Assembly (NCBI GenBank): GCA_050291245.1
Contig: JBNKJP010000058.1
Coordinates: 17,283-81,282 of the forward strand
Length of the DNA: 64,000 nucleotides
Source of the DNA: Thiodiazotropha sp050291245
Lineage (GTDB): Bacteria > Pseudomonadota > Gammaproteobacteria > Chromatiales > Chromatiaceae
Direction: 5' to 3'
Shown: positions 35,137 through 43,155 of the stretch, in pieces
How the letters are laid out: every line of letters begins with the position of its first letter
Position numbering within the stretch: position 1 is the first letter of the stretch
Program-made: the position numbers and the translations under genes
Notes under the pieces: generated by a model
The model's database searches: none
The model's input: the letters and a program-made list of their open reading frames with translations, nothing else
Told to the model about the DNA's origin: nothing

Positions 35137-35592
35137 ATGCACCATCGCCTCATCCATCTGCTGATCTGCCTGATGATGCTCTATCCAGCAGCCCCAGTCC
35201 TGGCTGAAACACACACCCCCTTCATGCTCCACCTGACCCCGCCGCTGAGCAGCGACGGCAAGGCAAACCTCTCCTGGAGCCTCGAAGGCGAAGTCGCGGC
35301 GCAGATACAACAAAGTAACAACCCCGGATTCACCGAACCCCGCACCCTCTATCAAGGCAGCGACCGGGCCAGCGTGATCACCGGGCTTCCCGACGGAGCA
35401 TATCACTACCGTGGACGCCGGGTGTACCCGGATGGCAGCACTTCGGCTTGGAGCGAACCGGTTGTCCTGCAGGTCGCACACCACTCCCTGCTGCGCGCCG
35501 GATTGTTCTTCGCCATCGGGGCCGTTGTTTTCCTCGCCACCACCGCACTGATCCTGATCGGCAACCGGCGCCAGGGTACCGACCATGAGTGA
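35137..35592 (+). CDS. FN3-like periplasmic protein with C-terminal membrane anchor
   Basis: Predicted 151 residues. Signal peptide (LICLMMLYPAAPVLAE), then one fibronectin-III-like domain of about 85 residues (ANLSWSLEGEVAAQIQQSNN; HYRGRRVYPDGSTSAWSEPV), then a single C-terminal helix (LFFAIGAVVFLATTALILIG) and a basic tail. The topology is a periplasmic FN3 domain held by one helix. It is the first gene of the operon and overlaps the next gene by 8 bases. Its role may be to present or bind a substrate or partner at the membrane near the symporter; this is inference. Confidence 0.75.
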   Translation: MHHRLIHLLICLMMLYPAAPVLAETHTPFMLHLTPPLSSDGKANLSWSLEGEVAAQIQQSNNPGFTEPRTLYQGSDRASVITGLPDGAYHYRGRRVYPDGSTSAWSEPVVLQVAHHSLLRAGLFFAIGAVVFLATTALILIGNRRQGTDHE

Positions 35593-36838
35593 ACCTGAGC
35601 TGCAGGTCGACTTTCCACGCCTGAAGTCCGACATCAAGGCCCTCGCGGCGATTGGCCGCGCAGCGGATCATGGCATCCACCGCATGGCCTTCACGGATGC
35701 GGACATGGCCGCTCGCACCTGGCTCAAGTCTCGCATGGTCGAGGCCGGTCTGCGGGTCCATCAGGATGGCGCCGCCAATCTGTTCGGTCGGCTCGATGGG
35801 GACGACGGCCAGGCCACGGTGATGACCGGCTCGCACATCGATACGGTACCCGGCGCCGGACACCTGGACGGCGCTCTCGGGGTACTCTGCGGCCTGGAGG
35901 CCCTGCGGGTGATACGGGAGCGGGAACTGACATTGAAACGCCCCCTGGAGGTGGCGGCCTTTTCCGACGAAGAGGGCCGTTTCGGCGGCATGTTCGGCTC
36001 CCAGGCCCTCAGCGGTCAGCTCTCACCGGAGTGGATCCTCAACGCCCGGGACCTGGCCGGCAACAGCCTTACCCAGGCCATGACGGACCAGGGCCTGGAT
36101 GCCATGGACGCGCTCTCCGCGGCCCGCCCGCCCCAAAGCCTGCATGCCTTTGTCGAGCTGCACATCGAACAAGGGCCGGTACTCGACGCCTGCGGGGCGG
36201 CCATCGGCATCGTGGAAGGGATCTGCGGGCTGCGCCGTTGGGAGGTGCGCCTGACCGGCGTCGCCAATCACGCGGGCACCACCCCGATGAGCATGCGTCA
36301 GGACGCCTTCCAGGGACTGGCGGAATTCTCCAGCGAGATCGACCGGGTGCTCGAGGAGCACGGCGGTCCTGCCAGCGTTGCCACCATCGGCCGGGTCGAC
36401 CTGTCGCCGGGGGCCGCCAATGTGGTACCCGGTGAAGCCACCTTCAGCCTCGAGTTCCGGGACGTGAACGCCGGGGTACTGGATGACCTCGGGGACGCCT
36501 TCCGACGCACCCTGTCCGCCATCGCCCGGCGCCGGGATCTGATGTTCAACTTCGAGGTACTGAGCGACCTGACCCCGGTCACCTGTGACGCGGGCATCCT
36601 GCAGCGCGCCGAGACCACCGCGCGGGAATTCGGTTACCTCACCGAACGGCTCCCCAGCGGCGCCGCCCACGACAGCCAGCAGATCGCCCGCATCGCCCGG
36701 ACCGGCATGATCTTCGTCCCCAGCAAGGCGGGGCGCAGTCACTCCGCCGCGGAGTGGACCGCCTGGTCGGACATCCATGCCGGCGCCAATGTACTGCTGA
36801 ACACCCTATATCAACTGACCAAAGAGACCCCCCCATGA
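35585..36838 (+). CDS. Zn-dependent M20-type amidohydrolase (allantoate amidohydrolase / N-carbamoyl-amino-acid hydrolase family)
   Basis: Predicted 417 residues. All metal and catalytic motifs of the AllC/HyuC/beta-ureidopropionase branch are present: MTGSHIDTVPGAGHLDGALG, FSDEEGRFGGMFGS, ELHIEQGPVLD, the dimerisation domain VANHAGTTPM, and SGAAHDSQ near the C-terminus with a final RSHSAAEW His. It hydrolyses the C-N bond of a ureide or N-carbamoyl amino acid, releasing ammonia and CO2 or a carboxylate. Which ureide cannot be read from sequence. It is translationally coupled to both neighbours (8- and 4-base overlaps). Confidence 0.88.
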   Translation: MSEPELQVDFPRLKSDIKALAAIGRAADHGIHRMAFTDADMAARTWLKSRMVEAGLRVHQDGAANLFGRLDGDDGQATVMTGSHIDTVPGAGHLDGALGVLCGLEALRVIRERELTLKRPLEVAAFSDEEGRFGGMFGSQALSGQLSPEWILNARDLAGNSLTQAMTDQGLDAMDALSAARPPQSLHAFVELHIEQGPVLDACGAAIGIVEGICGLRRWEVRLTGVANHAGTTPMSMRQDAFQGLAEFSSEIDRVLEEHGGPASVATIGRVDLSPGAANVVPGEATFSLEFRDVNAGVLDDLGDAFRRTLSAIARRRDLMFNFEVLSDLTPVTCDAGILQRAETTAREFGYLTERLPSGAAHDSQQIARIARTGMIFVPSKAGRSHSAAEWTAWSDIHAGANVLLNTLYQLTKETPP

Positions 36839-37572
36839 GCGCCCCCAAAGACAATTCCCGGGACGATCCCTATGTCAACATCGACCCATTGCAGGAAACC
36901 TACCGCGAGCACATCGCCGAGGCCGCGGGGCGCACCCAGTCCCTGGAACGTCACAACACCGCGCTGTTGTGCATCGATCTGCAGTTCCTGGATGCCGCCC
37001 GGGGTTACGGGGTGTTCGCCGACGCGGAGTCGTCCGGGCTCCCCCCGGAGTCCCAGGATTACTATTTCGAGCGCCTGGAGACGTTCGTGCTGCCCAACGT
37101 GCGGCGTCTCCAGGAGACCTTCCGAGCCAACCGCCTGGAAGTGATCCATACCCGCATCCAATCCCTCACCCAGGACGGACGGGATCGGGGCCCCGGACAC
37201 AAGCGCCTCAATCTGCATGCGCCTCCCGGCTCCAAGGAGGCGGAATTCCTGCCCCAGATCGCCCCTCACGGGGATGAGATCATCATCAACAAGACCGCCT
37301 CCGGGGTGTTCACCTCCACCAATCTGGAATATGTGCTGCGCAACCTGGGCATCACCGGCCTGTTCATCGTCGGGGTCTACTCCAACGAATGTGTCAGCAC
37401 CGCGGTGCGCGACGCCTGTGATCTCGGCTTTTACGTCACCCTGATCTCCGACGCCATCGCCACCGTGACCCCCGAACTGCAGCAGGCGACTTACACCACC
37501 ATGGAGGACCGTTACGCCCGGCTGATGTCCACCGACGAGGCCCTGGCGGAGATCGAAGGGGTATTTCTATGA
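36835..37572 (+). CDS. Isochorismatase-fold cysteine amidohydrolase
   Basis: Predicted 245 residues from the ATG overlapping the M20 stop. The cysteine-hydrolase triad is visible: ALLCIDLQFLDAARG (Asp), EIIINKTASGVFTST (Lys) and GVYSNECVSTAVRDACDLGF (nucleophile Cys). A 40-residue N-terminal extension precedes the core. Relatives include ureidoacrylate amidohydrolase (RutB), biuret hydrolase and N-carbamoylsarcosine amidohydrolase, all acting on carbamoyl or ureido compounds. That fits the M20 neighbour. The next gene starts at its stop (ATGA). Confidence 0.88.
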   Translation: MSAPKDNSRDDPYVNIDPLQETYREHIAEAAGRTQSLERHNTALLCIDLQFLDAARGYGVFADAESSGLPPESQDYYFERLETFVLPNVRRLQETFRANRLEVIHTRIQSLTQDGRDRGPGHKRLNLHAPPGSKEAEFLPQIAPHGDEIIINKTASGVFTSTNLEYVLRNLGITGLFIVGVYSNECVSTAVRDACDLGFYVTLISDAIATVTPELQQATYTTMEDRYARLMSTDEALAEIEGVFL

Positions 37573-38999
37573 CCGGCGACAGCGCCATCCTGGATGCGGG
37601 AATCGGCTGGCTGATCCTCGCCCTGTTCAGCATCCTGTGGATCGCCCTGGGCTGGTGGCTCGGACGCCGGGCCACGGGTTTGGAGGGCTTTATGCTCGCC
37701 GGGCGCAAGGTCGGCCTGGCCCTGGGCACCGCCACCGCCATGGCCACCTGGGTCACCAGCAATACCACCATGGCTGCGCCCCAGTTGGCCCTGCAGATGG
37801 GCATCTGGGGGATGGTGGGCTACTCCCTCGGATCCGTCGGCCTGATCCTGTTCGCCCCTTTGGCAAGACGCATCCGCGCGCTCATGCCCAACGGTTTCAC
37901 CAGCGGTGATTACATCCGCCTGCGCTACGGACGCACCGCCTGGCGGGTGTTTCTCGGCATCTCCCTGTTCTACGCCTTCGGCTGGCTGGTGAGTCTGGGC
38001 ATGGCCGGCGGGGTGGTGATCAACGCCCTGACCGGCATCGACTATCACCTGGGGATGAGCGTAATCCTCTGGGTCTGTGTCATCTATACCCTGCTGGGTG
38101 GCCTGCGGGCGGTCATCGGCACCGATTTCCTGCAATCTCTGATCATCCTCACCGGGGTCGTCATTCTCGCCTTCCTGGCTCTGAACCGGGTCGGCGCGGA
38201 GGCGATGCACAGCCGGGTGCTCGAGACGCGGCCCGAGTTGCTCAATCTACTGTTCCCCGCCGCGATCATGTTCCTGTTCAACAACCTGCTGTTCGGTATC
38301 GGCGAGATCTTCCACTCCAATGTCTGGTGGAGCCGGGCCTTCGCGTTTCGCGAGGGGGTGGGCTTCAAAGCCTACCTGATCGCCGGGATCTTCTGGGCCC
38401 CGGTGCCCATCGTCGCCGGCTTTCTCGCCCTGACGGTACCGGCCCTGCAGCTCAACGTACCGGCAGCCGATATGGTCGGCCCCTTGGTGGCGGGCAAGCT
38501 GTTGGGGGAAGGGGGCGCCATCCTGGTGTTCATCGTGATCTTCTCCGCCCTGGCCTCGAGTCTCGACTCCCTGCTGGCCGCCACCTCCGACCTGATCCTG
38601 ACCGATATCTATAAGGGCCACATCCGCCCCGGGGCCGATGCGACGGAACTGGCCCGCGCCGCCCGCTGGGTAGTACTCGGACTGGGGCTGATGACCTGGC
38701 TGCTGTGCTGGCCGAGACTCACCACCCTGGCGGAACTGCTCTACTTCACCGGGGCCTTTGTCGCCAGCACCATCTGGCCGGTCGCCGCGGGACTCTACTG
38801 GCGCGGTATCAATCCCCGAGGGGCCACCCTGGCGATGCTGGCGGGCACCGGCATCGGTCTGGCCAGCTACTTTCTGGTGGGTTTCTACGTGGCCGCCCTG
38901 GTATCCGCCGCGGTCTCCATGACGATCGTGCTGATCACCACCTGGCTCGCCCCGCGCCCCTTCGAATGGACGCAGCTCAACCCGGACACGGCCGGATAG
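37569..38999 (+). CDS. Sodium:solute symporter (SSS family)
   Basis: Predicted 476 residues with about 13 transmembrane helices. SSS-family features: GRRATGLEGFMLAGRKVGLALG at the start, TATAMATWVTSNTTMAAPQL, YSLGSVGLILFAPLARRIR, a long FSALASSLDSLLAATSDLIL helix (sodium-site Ser/Asp region) and YFTGAFVASTIWPVAAGLYW. Family substrates include urea, allantoin-like compounds, amino acids and sugars; the gene context suggests a ureide or N-carbamoyl compound. It overlaps the isochorismatase gene by 4 bases and is followed 13 bases later by a 40-residue membrane peptide. Confidence 0.88.
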   Translation: MTGDSAILDAGIGWLILALFSILWIALGWWLGRRATGLEGFMLAGRKVGLALGTATAMATWVTSNTTMAAPQLALQMGIWGMVGYSLGSVGLILFAPLARRIRALMPNGFTSGDYIRLRYGRTAWRVFLGISLFYAFGWLVSLGMAGGVVINALTGIDYHLGMSVILWVCVIYTLLGGLRAVIGTDFLQSLIILTGVVILAFLALNRVGAEAMHSRVLETRPELLNLLFPAAIMFLFNNLLFGIGEIFHSNVWWSRAFAFREGVGFKAYLIAGIFWAPVPIVAGFLALTVPALQLNVPAADMVGPLVAGKLLGEGGAILVFIVIFSALASSLDSLLAATSDLILTDIYKGHIRPGADATELARAARWVVLGLGLMTWLLCWPRLTTLAELLYFTGAFVASTIWPVAAGLYWRGINPRGATLAMLAGTGIGLASYFLVGFYVAALVSAAVSMTIVLITTWLAPRPFEWTQLNPDTAG

Positions 39000-39012
39000 G
39001 GAGACATACAAT

Positions 39013-39135
39013 ATGATCATCTCCGTCACCGCCCTCAAGATTCTCATCGTCACGGCCACCCTGATGGTAGCCGCCGCACCCCTGATCCTGCTGTTTCTCT
39101 GGGTGCTCGACAAAAAAGGAGGCAAGATCTGGTGA
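39013..39135 (+). CDS. 40-residue membrane peptide
   Basis: A small gene of 40 codons. It has a good ribosome site (AGGGAGA nine bases before the ATG at 39013). One hydrophobic helix (VTALKILIVTATLMVAAAPL then ILLFLWVL) is followed by a basic tail KKGGKIW. Its stop overlaps the GTG start of the carbamoyltransferase by 4 bases, and it begins 13 bases after the symporter. Coding is supported by the overlap, the ribosome site and the well-formed helix plus positive-inside tail. It may be an accessory subunit of the symporter. Confidence 0.72.
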   Translation: MIISVTALKILIVTATLMVAAAPLILLFLWVLDKKGGKIW

Positions 39136-40190
39136 ACCACCTCGACGCACAACTCAGCAAACCCCTGGAAGAGACCCCCCTTAATATTCAGGGATTCGAG
39201 CGTCCCCGAGCCCTCATGGAGGCCATCCCGGAAGATCTGGTGCCTCTGCTGGACCTGGCCCACCGCCCGGTGATCTCGGCCCGTCAGTTCAACCGCGCAC
39301 AGCTGGTCCAGCTAAGCCGGCTCGCGGCGAAATACGAAACCGAGCCGCAACGCATCACCCGCCCCCTCACCGGCAAGATCCTCATCTCCGCCTTCTACGA
39401 ACCGAGCACCCGTACCCGGCTCTCCTTCGAAAGCGCCTGGCACCGTCTCGGTGGCGATATCATGTCGATTACCGACCCGGCCACCACCGGGATCGCCAAG
39501 GGGGAGTCCCTGTTCGATGTGGGGGAGATGCTCAACCACTATGGTGACCTGGTGGTACTGCGGGACAACGATGACCGGGCGGTCTACGAGATGCTCGAGG
39601 CGCTGCGCATTCCAATCATCAATGCGGGTAACGGAATCGACGAACACCCCACCCAGGCGATGGCCGACATCTACACCATCCTCAAGGCCTTTCCCCAGCT
39701 GATGACCCCCGAGCCGCTCAAGGACTCGGAAAAGATCCGCATCGGTATCATTGGGGTTCCCAAAGCGATGCGCACCATCCGCAGCCTGCTGCTGTTTCTC
39801 GCCTGCTTTTCCCAGGGCATCGAGGAGGTGGTCATCATCAGCGAGGAACCGGAACCCTTTGACGAGGGGCAGTTCAAGGAGCTCGACGAGGCCGGCCTGA
39901 AACTGCGTTCAACCTCGGACATGCAGGCGATCCTGCCCGAACTGGACATCGTCTACCTCAACGCGATCGCCTGGGTCGACGGCACCTACGAGGCCTACGG
40001 CAAGGCCTATCGGCTCGACGCCAACTCTCCCTTGAAACCCGGAGCGGTGGTGATGCACCCCCTGGCCCGGGGCAGCGAACTCGATCGCAGCCTCGACAAC
40101 ACCCCATTCAACTGGTACTTCGCCCAGGCTCGGGGCGCGGTTTTCGTTCGCATGGCGCTGCTGTCTGCGATTCTCAAAAGTTATAGCTGA
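39132..40190 (+). CDS. Aspartate-carbamoyltransferase-like enzyme
   Basis: Predicted 352 residues, GTG start at 39132 with AAGGAGG at 39116-39122. The carbamoyl-phosphate site is intact: AFYEPSTRTRLSFESAWHRL. Further motifs: GIAKGESLFDVGEMLNHYGD, NAGNGIDEHPTQAMADIYTI, GVPKAMRTIRSLLLF and VVMHPLARGSELD. Housekeeping PyrB usually has HPLPR in the last motif; here it is HPLAR, and the enzyme has a ~50-residue N-terminal extension. I therefore think it is a specialised transcarbamylase of this operon rather than the pyrimidine enzyme. It either makes a carbamoylated product or phosphorolyses a ureido compound to carbamoyl phosphate. Confidence 0.82.
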   Translation: MNHLDAQLSKPLEETPLNIQGFERPRALMEAIPEDLVPLLDLAHRPVISARQFNRAQLVQLSRLAAKYETEPQRITRPLTGKILISAFYEPSTRTRLSFESAWHRLGGDIMSITDPATTGIAKGESLFDVGEMLNHYGDLVVLRDNDDRAVYEMLEALRIPIINAGNGIDEHPTQAMADIYTILKAFPQLMTPEPLKDSEKIRIGIIGVPKAMRTIRSLLLFLACFSQGIEEVVIISEEPEPFDEGQFKELDEAGLKLRSTSDMQAILPELDIVYLNAIAWVDGTYEAYGKAYRLDANSPLKPGAVVMHPLARGSELDRSLDNTPFNWYFAQARGAVFVRMALLSAILKSYS

Positions 40191-40198
40191 AACAAATT

Positions 40199-42217
40199 AT
40201 GTGTGGCATTGCTGGATTCCTCTACGCCGACCGGGATCGCCCGGTCGATCCCGAAACCCTGGTGGCCATGGCCGCCATCCAACACCATCGGGGACCGGAC
40301 GGCTTCGGCATCCGGCGCATGCCCGGCATCGGCTTCAGCCATGCCCGGCTCTCCATCGTCGATCTGGACGAAAACCGGGGACGCCAGCCCTTCGAGAGCC
40401 GCGATGGCCGCCTGATGCTGACCAAAAACGGTGAGTTGTACGACTATCAGCGAATCCGCGCCGACCTCACCGCCCGGGGTGCGCGCTTCCAGACCAAGAG
40501 CGACTCGGAACTGATTCTGCATCTCTATCCCCGGGTCGGCCTGGACGCCATGCTGCCGCATCTGCGGGGCGAATTCGCCTTCGCGCTTTACGACCGGGAG
40601 GAGGAGCGACTGATCCTGGTGCGCGACCGTTTCGGCATCAAGCCCCTCTACTGGACCGATACCGGAGAAGCCCTGGTGTTCGGTTCCGAACTCAAAGTGC
40701 TGTTCGCCCACCCCGAGGTGCCGCGCCGGTTTGATCCCCAGGGGGTCTATCACCAACTGATGCAGACCATCGTCCCCGGCACCACCACCTTCGCCGGTAT
40801 CCATCAGGTGCCCCCGGGGCATCTGCTCGACATCCGCCGCAAGGATGGCAGGCTGCAGATCACCCAGCGCAAATACTGGGACATGGATTTTCCCCAGGCG
40901 TCCGATCGCCCGGCGGACTATGACGAAGCCGAATGGATCGAGGTGGTTCGCGCCCAGTTACTCGAAGCGGTGCAACTGCGTCTGGAGGCGGATGTCCCGG
41001 TAGGCTGCTACCTCTCGGGGGGCATCGACTCCTGCTCGATCCTGGGACTGGCCGCCGCGGCGCGGCAGAGCCCGGTCAAGGCCTTCACCATCGGCTTCGA
41101 CAACAAGGACTACGACGAATCCCCCATCGCCGCCGAGATGGCCGCCAGCACCGGCGCGGATCAGGACGTGATGATGCTCGACGCCTCTCACCTCTACGAC
41201 AACTTCGTGGAGACCCTGTGGCACACCGAGCGCACCATCTACAACACCCTGGGAGTGGCCAAGCTGCTGATGAGCCGGCATGTACGCAGCGTGAACTACA
41301 AGGTGGTATTGACCGGCGAGGGTTCCGACGAACTGTTCGGCGGCTATCCCGCGTTTCGCCGGGATATGTTCCTGCACGGACTCGATCACCTGAGCGGGGA
41401 AGAACGCCGGGAGTGGGAACAACTGCTCGCGGAACAGAACAAGCTGTTCAAGGGCGCGATGCTGGCCGAGGACGAAGTGCGCAATCCGGCCCTGGAGTCC
41501 CGGGTCGGATTCACCCCCAGCTGCCTGCAACCCTGGCTGGCCAGCGCCGAATGGGTGCCCGGGCTGTTGGGGGGTGATCTGGGCACCCAGCTGGGTGACT
41601 ACGATCCCGGCGCGGCCATCGCGGAACGGCTCGACGCCGACATGTTGCGGGGACGCCACCCCCTGGACAAGGCCCAGTACGTCTGGATCAAGACCATGCT
41701 CGAGGGACAGATCCTCACCTGGGGCGGCGACCGGGTCGATATGGCCAACTCCATGGAGGCGCGTCCCCCCTTCCTCGACCACCATCTGGCGGAACTCGCC
41801 ACCCGGCTGCCCCCCTCGCTGCGCATCAAAGGGCGCACGGAAAAGTATGTGTTACGTGAAGCGATGAAGGGCCTGCTGCCCGAGGTCCTCTACAAGCGGG
41901 AGAAGTTCGCCTTCATGGCCCCGCCCGCGCATACCGATCCCCACAAGTGGGCGGCCATGCGCGCCCTGGCCGACGAGTATCTCAGCCCTGAGCGCATCCG
42001 GGAGGCGGGAGTCCTGTCCGAGGACGGCGTGAAGGCCCTGTTCGCCCAGCATGAAGACAAGGCCCTCACCGCCGCCACCCAGAACCGCCTGGACGCGCTG
42101 ATCAACCACCTGCTCGGAGTACAGATTTTGCACCGTCACTTCATCGCCAGTGACGTACCGGCCCAGGCCCGGGCCAAGGCCGAGGCGCTGAACTGGCGGG
42201 CCGATCAAGTCGCCTGA
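40199..42217 (+). CDS. Glutamine-dependent asparagine synthetase (AsnB family)
   Basis: Predicted 672 residues. The N-terminal glutaminase starts with the nucleophile Cys2 (MCGIAGFLYADRDRPV) and has HRGPDGFG, LSIVDLDENRGRQPF and LTKNGELYDYQ. The synthetase half has the PP-loop CYLSGGIDSCSILGLAAAAR, VLTGEGSDELFGGYPAFRRD and MEARPPFLDHHLAELATRLP. The length (672 against about 555 for enteric AsnB) and a ~60-residue C-terminal addition fit the branch found in secondary-metabolite and amide-forming clusters. It starts eight bases after the carbamoyltransferase. It may amidate aspartate or a pathway intermediate with ammonia from glutamine. Confidence 0.88.
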   Translation: MCGIAGFLYADRDRPVDPETLVAMAAIQHHRGPDGFGIRRMPGIGFSHARLSIVDLDENRGRQPFESRDGRLMLTKNGELYDYQRIRADLTARGARFQTKSDSELILHLYPRVGLDAMLPHLRGEFAFALYDREEERLILVRDRFGIKPLYWTDTGEALVFGSELKVLFAHPEVPRRFDPQGVYHQLMQTIVPGTTTFAGIHQVPPGHLLDIRRKDGRLQITQRKYWDMDFPQASDRPADYDEAEWIEVVRAQLLEAVQLRLEADVPVGCYLSGGIDSCSILGLAAAARQSPVKAFTIGFDNKDYDESPIAAEMAASTGADQDVMMLDASHLYDNFVETLWHTERTIYNTLGVAKLLMSRHVRSVNYKVVLTGEGSDELFGGYPAFRRDMFLHGLDHLSGEERREWEQLLAEQNKLFKGAMLAEDEVRNPALESRVGFTPSCLQPWLASAEWVPGLLGGDLGTQLGDYDPGAAIAERLDADMLRGRHPLDKAQYVWIKTMLEGQILTWGGDRVDMANSMEARPPFLDHHLAELATRLPPSLRIKGRTEKYVLREAMKGLLPEVLYKREKFAFMAPPAHTDPHKWAAMRALADEYLSPERIREAGVLSEDGVKALFAQHEDKALTAATQNRLDALINHLLGVQILHRHFIASDVPAQARAKAEALNWRADQVA

Positions 42218-42289
42218 CAGTCCCGTCACGACCAGAGACCAGCCACGGGTCACGCGGTATCAAGTGCGAGGTTGGTGATATCTTGGTAT

Positions 42290-42380
42290 GCATTCCCACG
42301 CAGAGCGTGGGAACGAGGAGTTCTGGCGATATGGGCGTAAGCGACCAAGCGCTCGTTCCTACGCTCCGCGTGGGAACGCA
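42290..42380. repeat. REP pair (CCCACGC type), copies 5 and 6
   Basis: Copies at 42290-42317 (core CCCACGCAGAGCGTGGG) and 42352-42380 (TACGCTCCGCGTGGGAACGC), inverted to each other. They form the left flank of the RAYT gene. Confidence 0.88.
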
Positions 42381-42454
42381 TACCCCTATCGAATCATCAG
42401 AGGTATCATGAACACGCACCCAACACACTGAACAATTCATGCATGGAAGGCATC

Positions 42455-42985
42455 ATGGGAAGGACCCGCTACAAGATCACTCATCCCGATCACCCGCATT
42501 TCATAACCTGCACAGTTCTCCACTGGATCCCCGTTTTCACACGCCCGTCAACAGTAGACATCGTGTTGGAATCACAGAGATATTTGAAAAATGAAGGGTT
42601 ACGCCTGTACGCCTACGTCATCCTGGAAAACCATCTCCACATGGTTGTACAGAGTCAAAATCTGTCCAAAGACATCGCACGCTTCAAGTCTTTCACAGCC
42701 CGGCAATTGATCTCTTATCTTGCTGAAAACCAGATTAAACAGATCCTGGAGCAACTGGCGTTTTACAAAAAAGCACACAAAGACGATCGCGCCTATCAAT
42801 TCTGGCAGGAGGGATACCACCCGGAGTTGATTCAAGGCGAAGAGATGCTGCGTCAAAAGATCGAATATGTTCACCAAAACCCGGTCAAACGTGGCTATGT
42901 CGATCTACCCGAGCACTGGCGATATTCCAGTGCCCGTAATTATGCGGGCATGGCGGGTTTGCTGGATATCGACCATGACTGGTGA
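42455..42985 (+). CDS. REP-associated tyrosine transposase (RAYT, Y1/IS200-like)
   Basis: Predicted 176 residues from the ATG at 42455 (GGAAGG just upstream; an ATG at 42443 is possible). It has the typical N-terminus GRTRYKITHPDHPHFITCTV, the metal-binding HUH-type motif VILENHLHMVVQS and the catalytic tyrosine in EYVHQNPVKRGYV. It lacks a partner gene and sits between two REP pairs of the same sequence (42290-42380 and 42997-43087). This is the known arrangement for single-copy RAYT genes that mobilise REP sequences as single-stranded DNA. Confidence 0.92.
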   Translation: MGRTRYKITHPDHPHFITCTVLHWIPVFTRPSTVDIVLESQRYLKNEGLRLYAYVILENHLHMVVQSQNLSKDIARFKSFTARQLISYLAENQIKQILEQLAFYKKAHKDDRAYQFWQEGYHPELIQGEEMLRQKIEYVHQNPVKRGYVDLPEHWRYSSARNYAGMAGLLDIDHDW

Positions 42986-42996
42986 GGTTGTCGTAT

Positions 42997-43087
42997 GCAT
43001 TCCCACGCAGAGCGTGTGAACGAGAGTGTGGTCGCTCACTCTCATACTCCCAGAACCCCTCGTTCCCACGCTCTGCGTGGGAATGCA
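42997..43087. repeat. REP pair (CCCACGC type), copies 7 and 8
   Basis: Copies at 42997-43024 (core CCCACGCAGAGCGTGTG) and 43059-43087 (core CCCACGCTCTGCGTGGG). They form the right flank of the RAYT gene. The spacing between the arms of this pair (62 bases start to start) equals that of the left pair (62 bases). Confidence 0.88.
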
Positions 43088-43155
43088 GACAGGACTTCAC
43101 GAAAACGACGGTCCTGAGCGATTCGCCCAGGACGCGTTGCTCGTTCTCTCACTTT

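Noticed and set aside
42290..43087. Regularly spaced repeats that could suggest a CRISPR array
   Set aside because: The copies are palindromic, alternate in orientation and flank a RAYT gene; spacers are not uniform.
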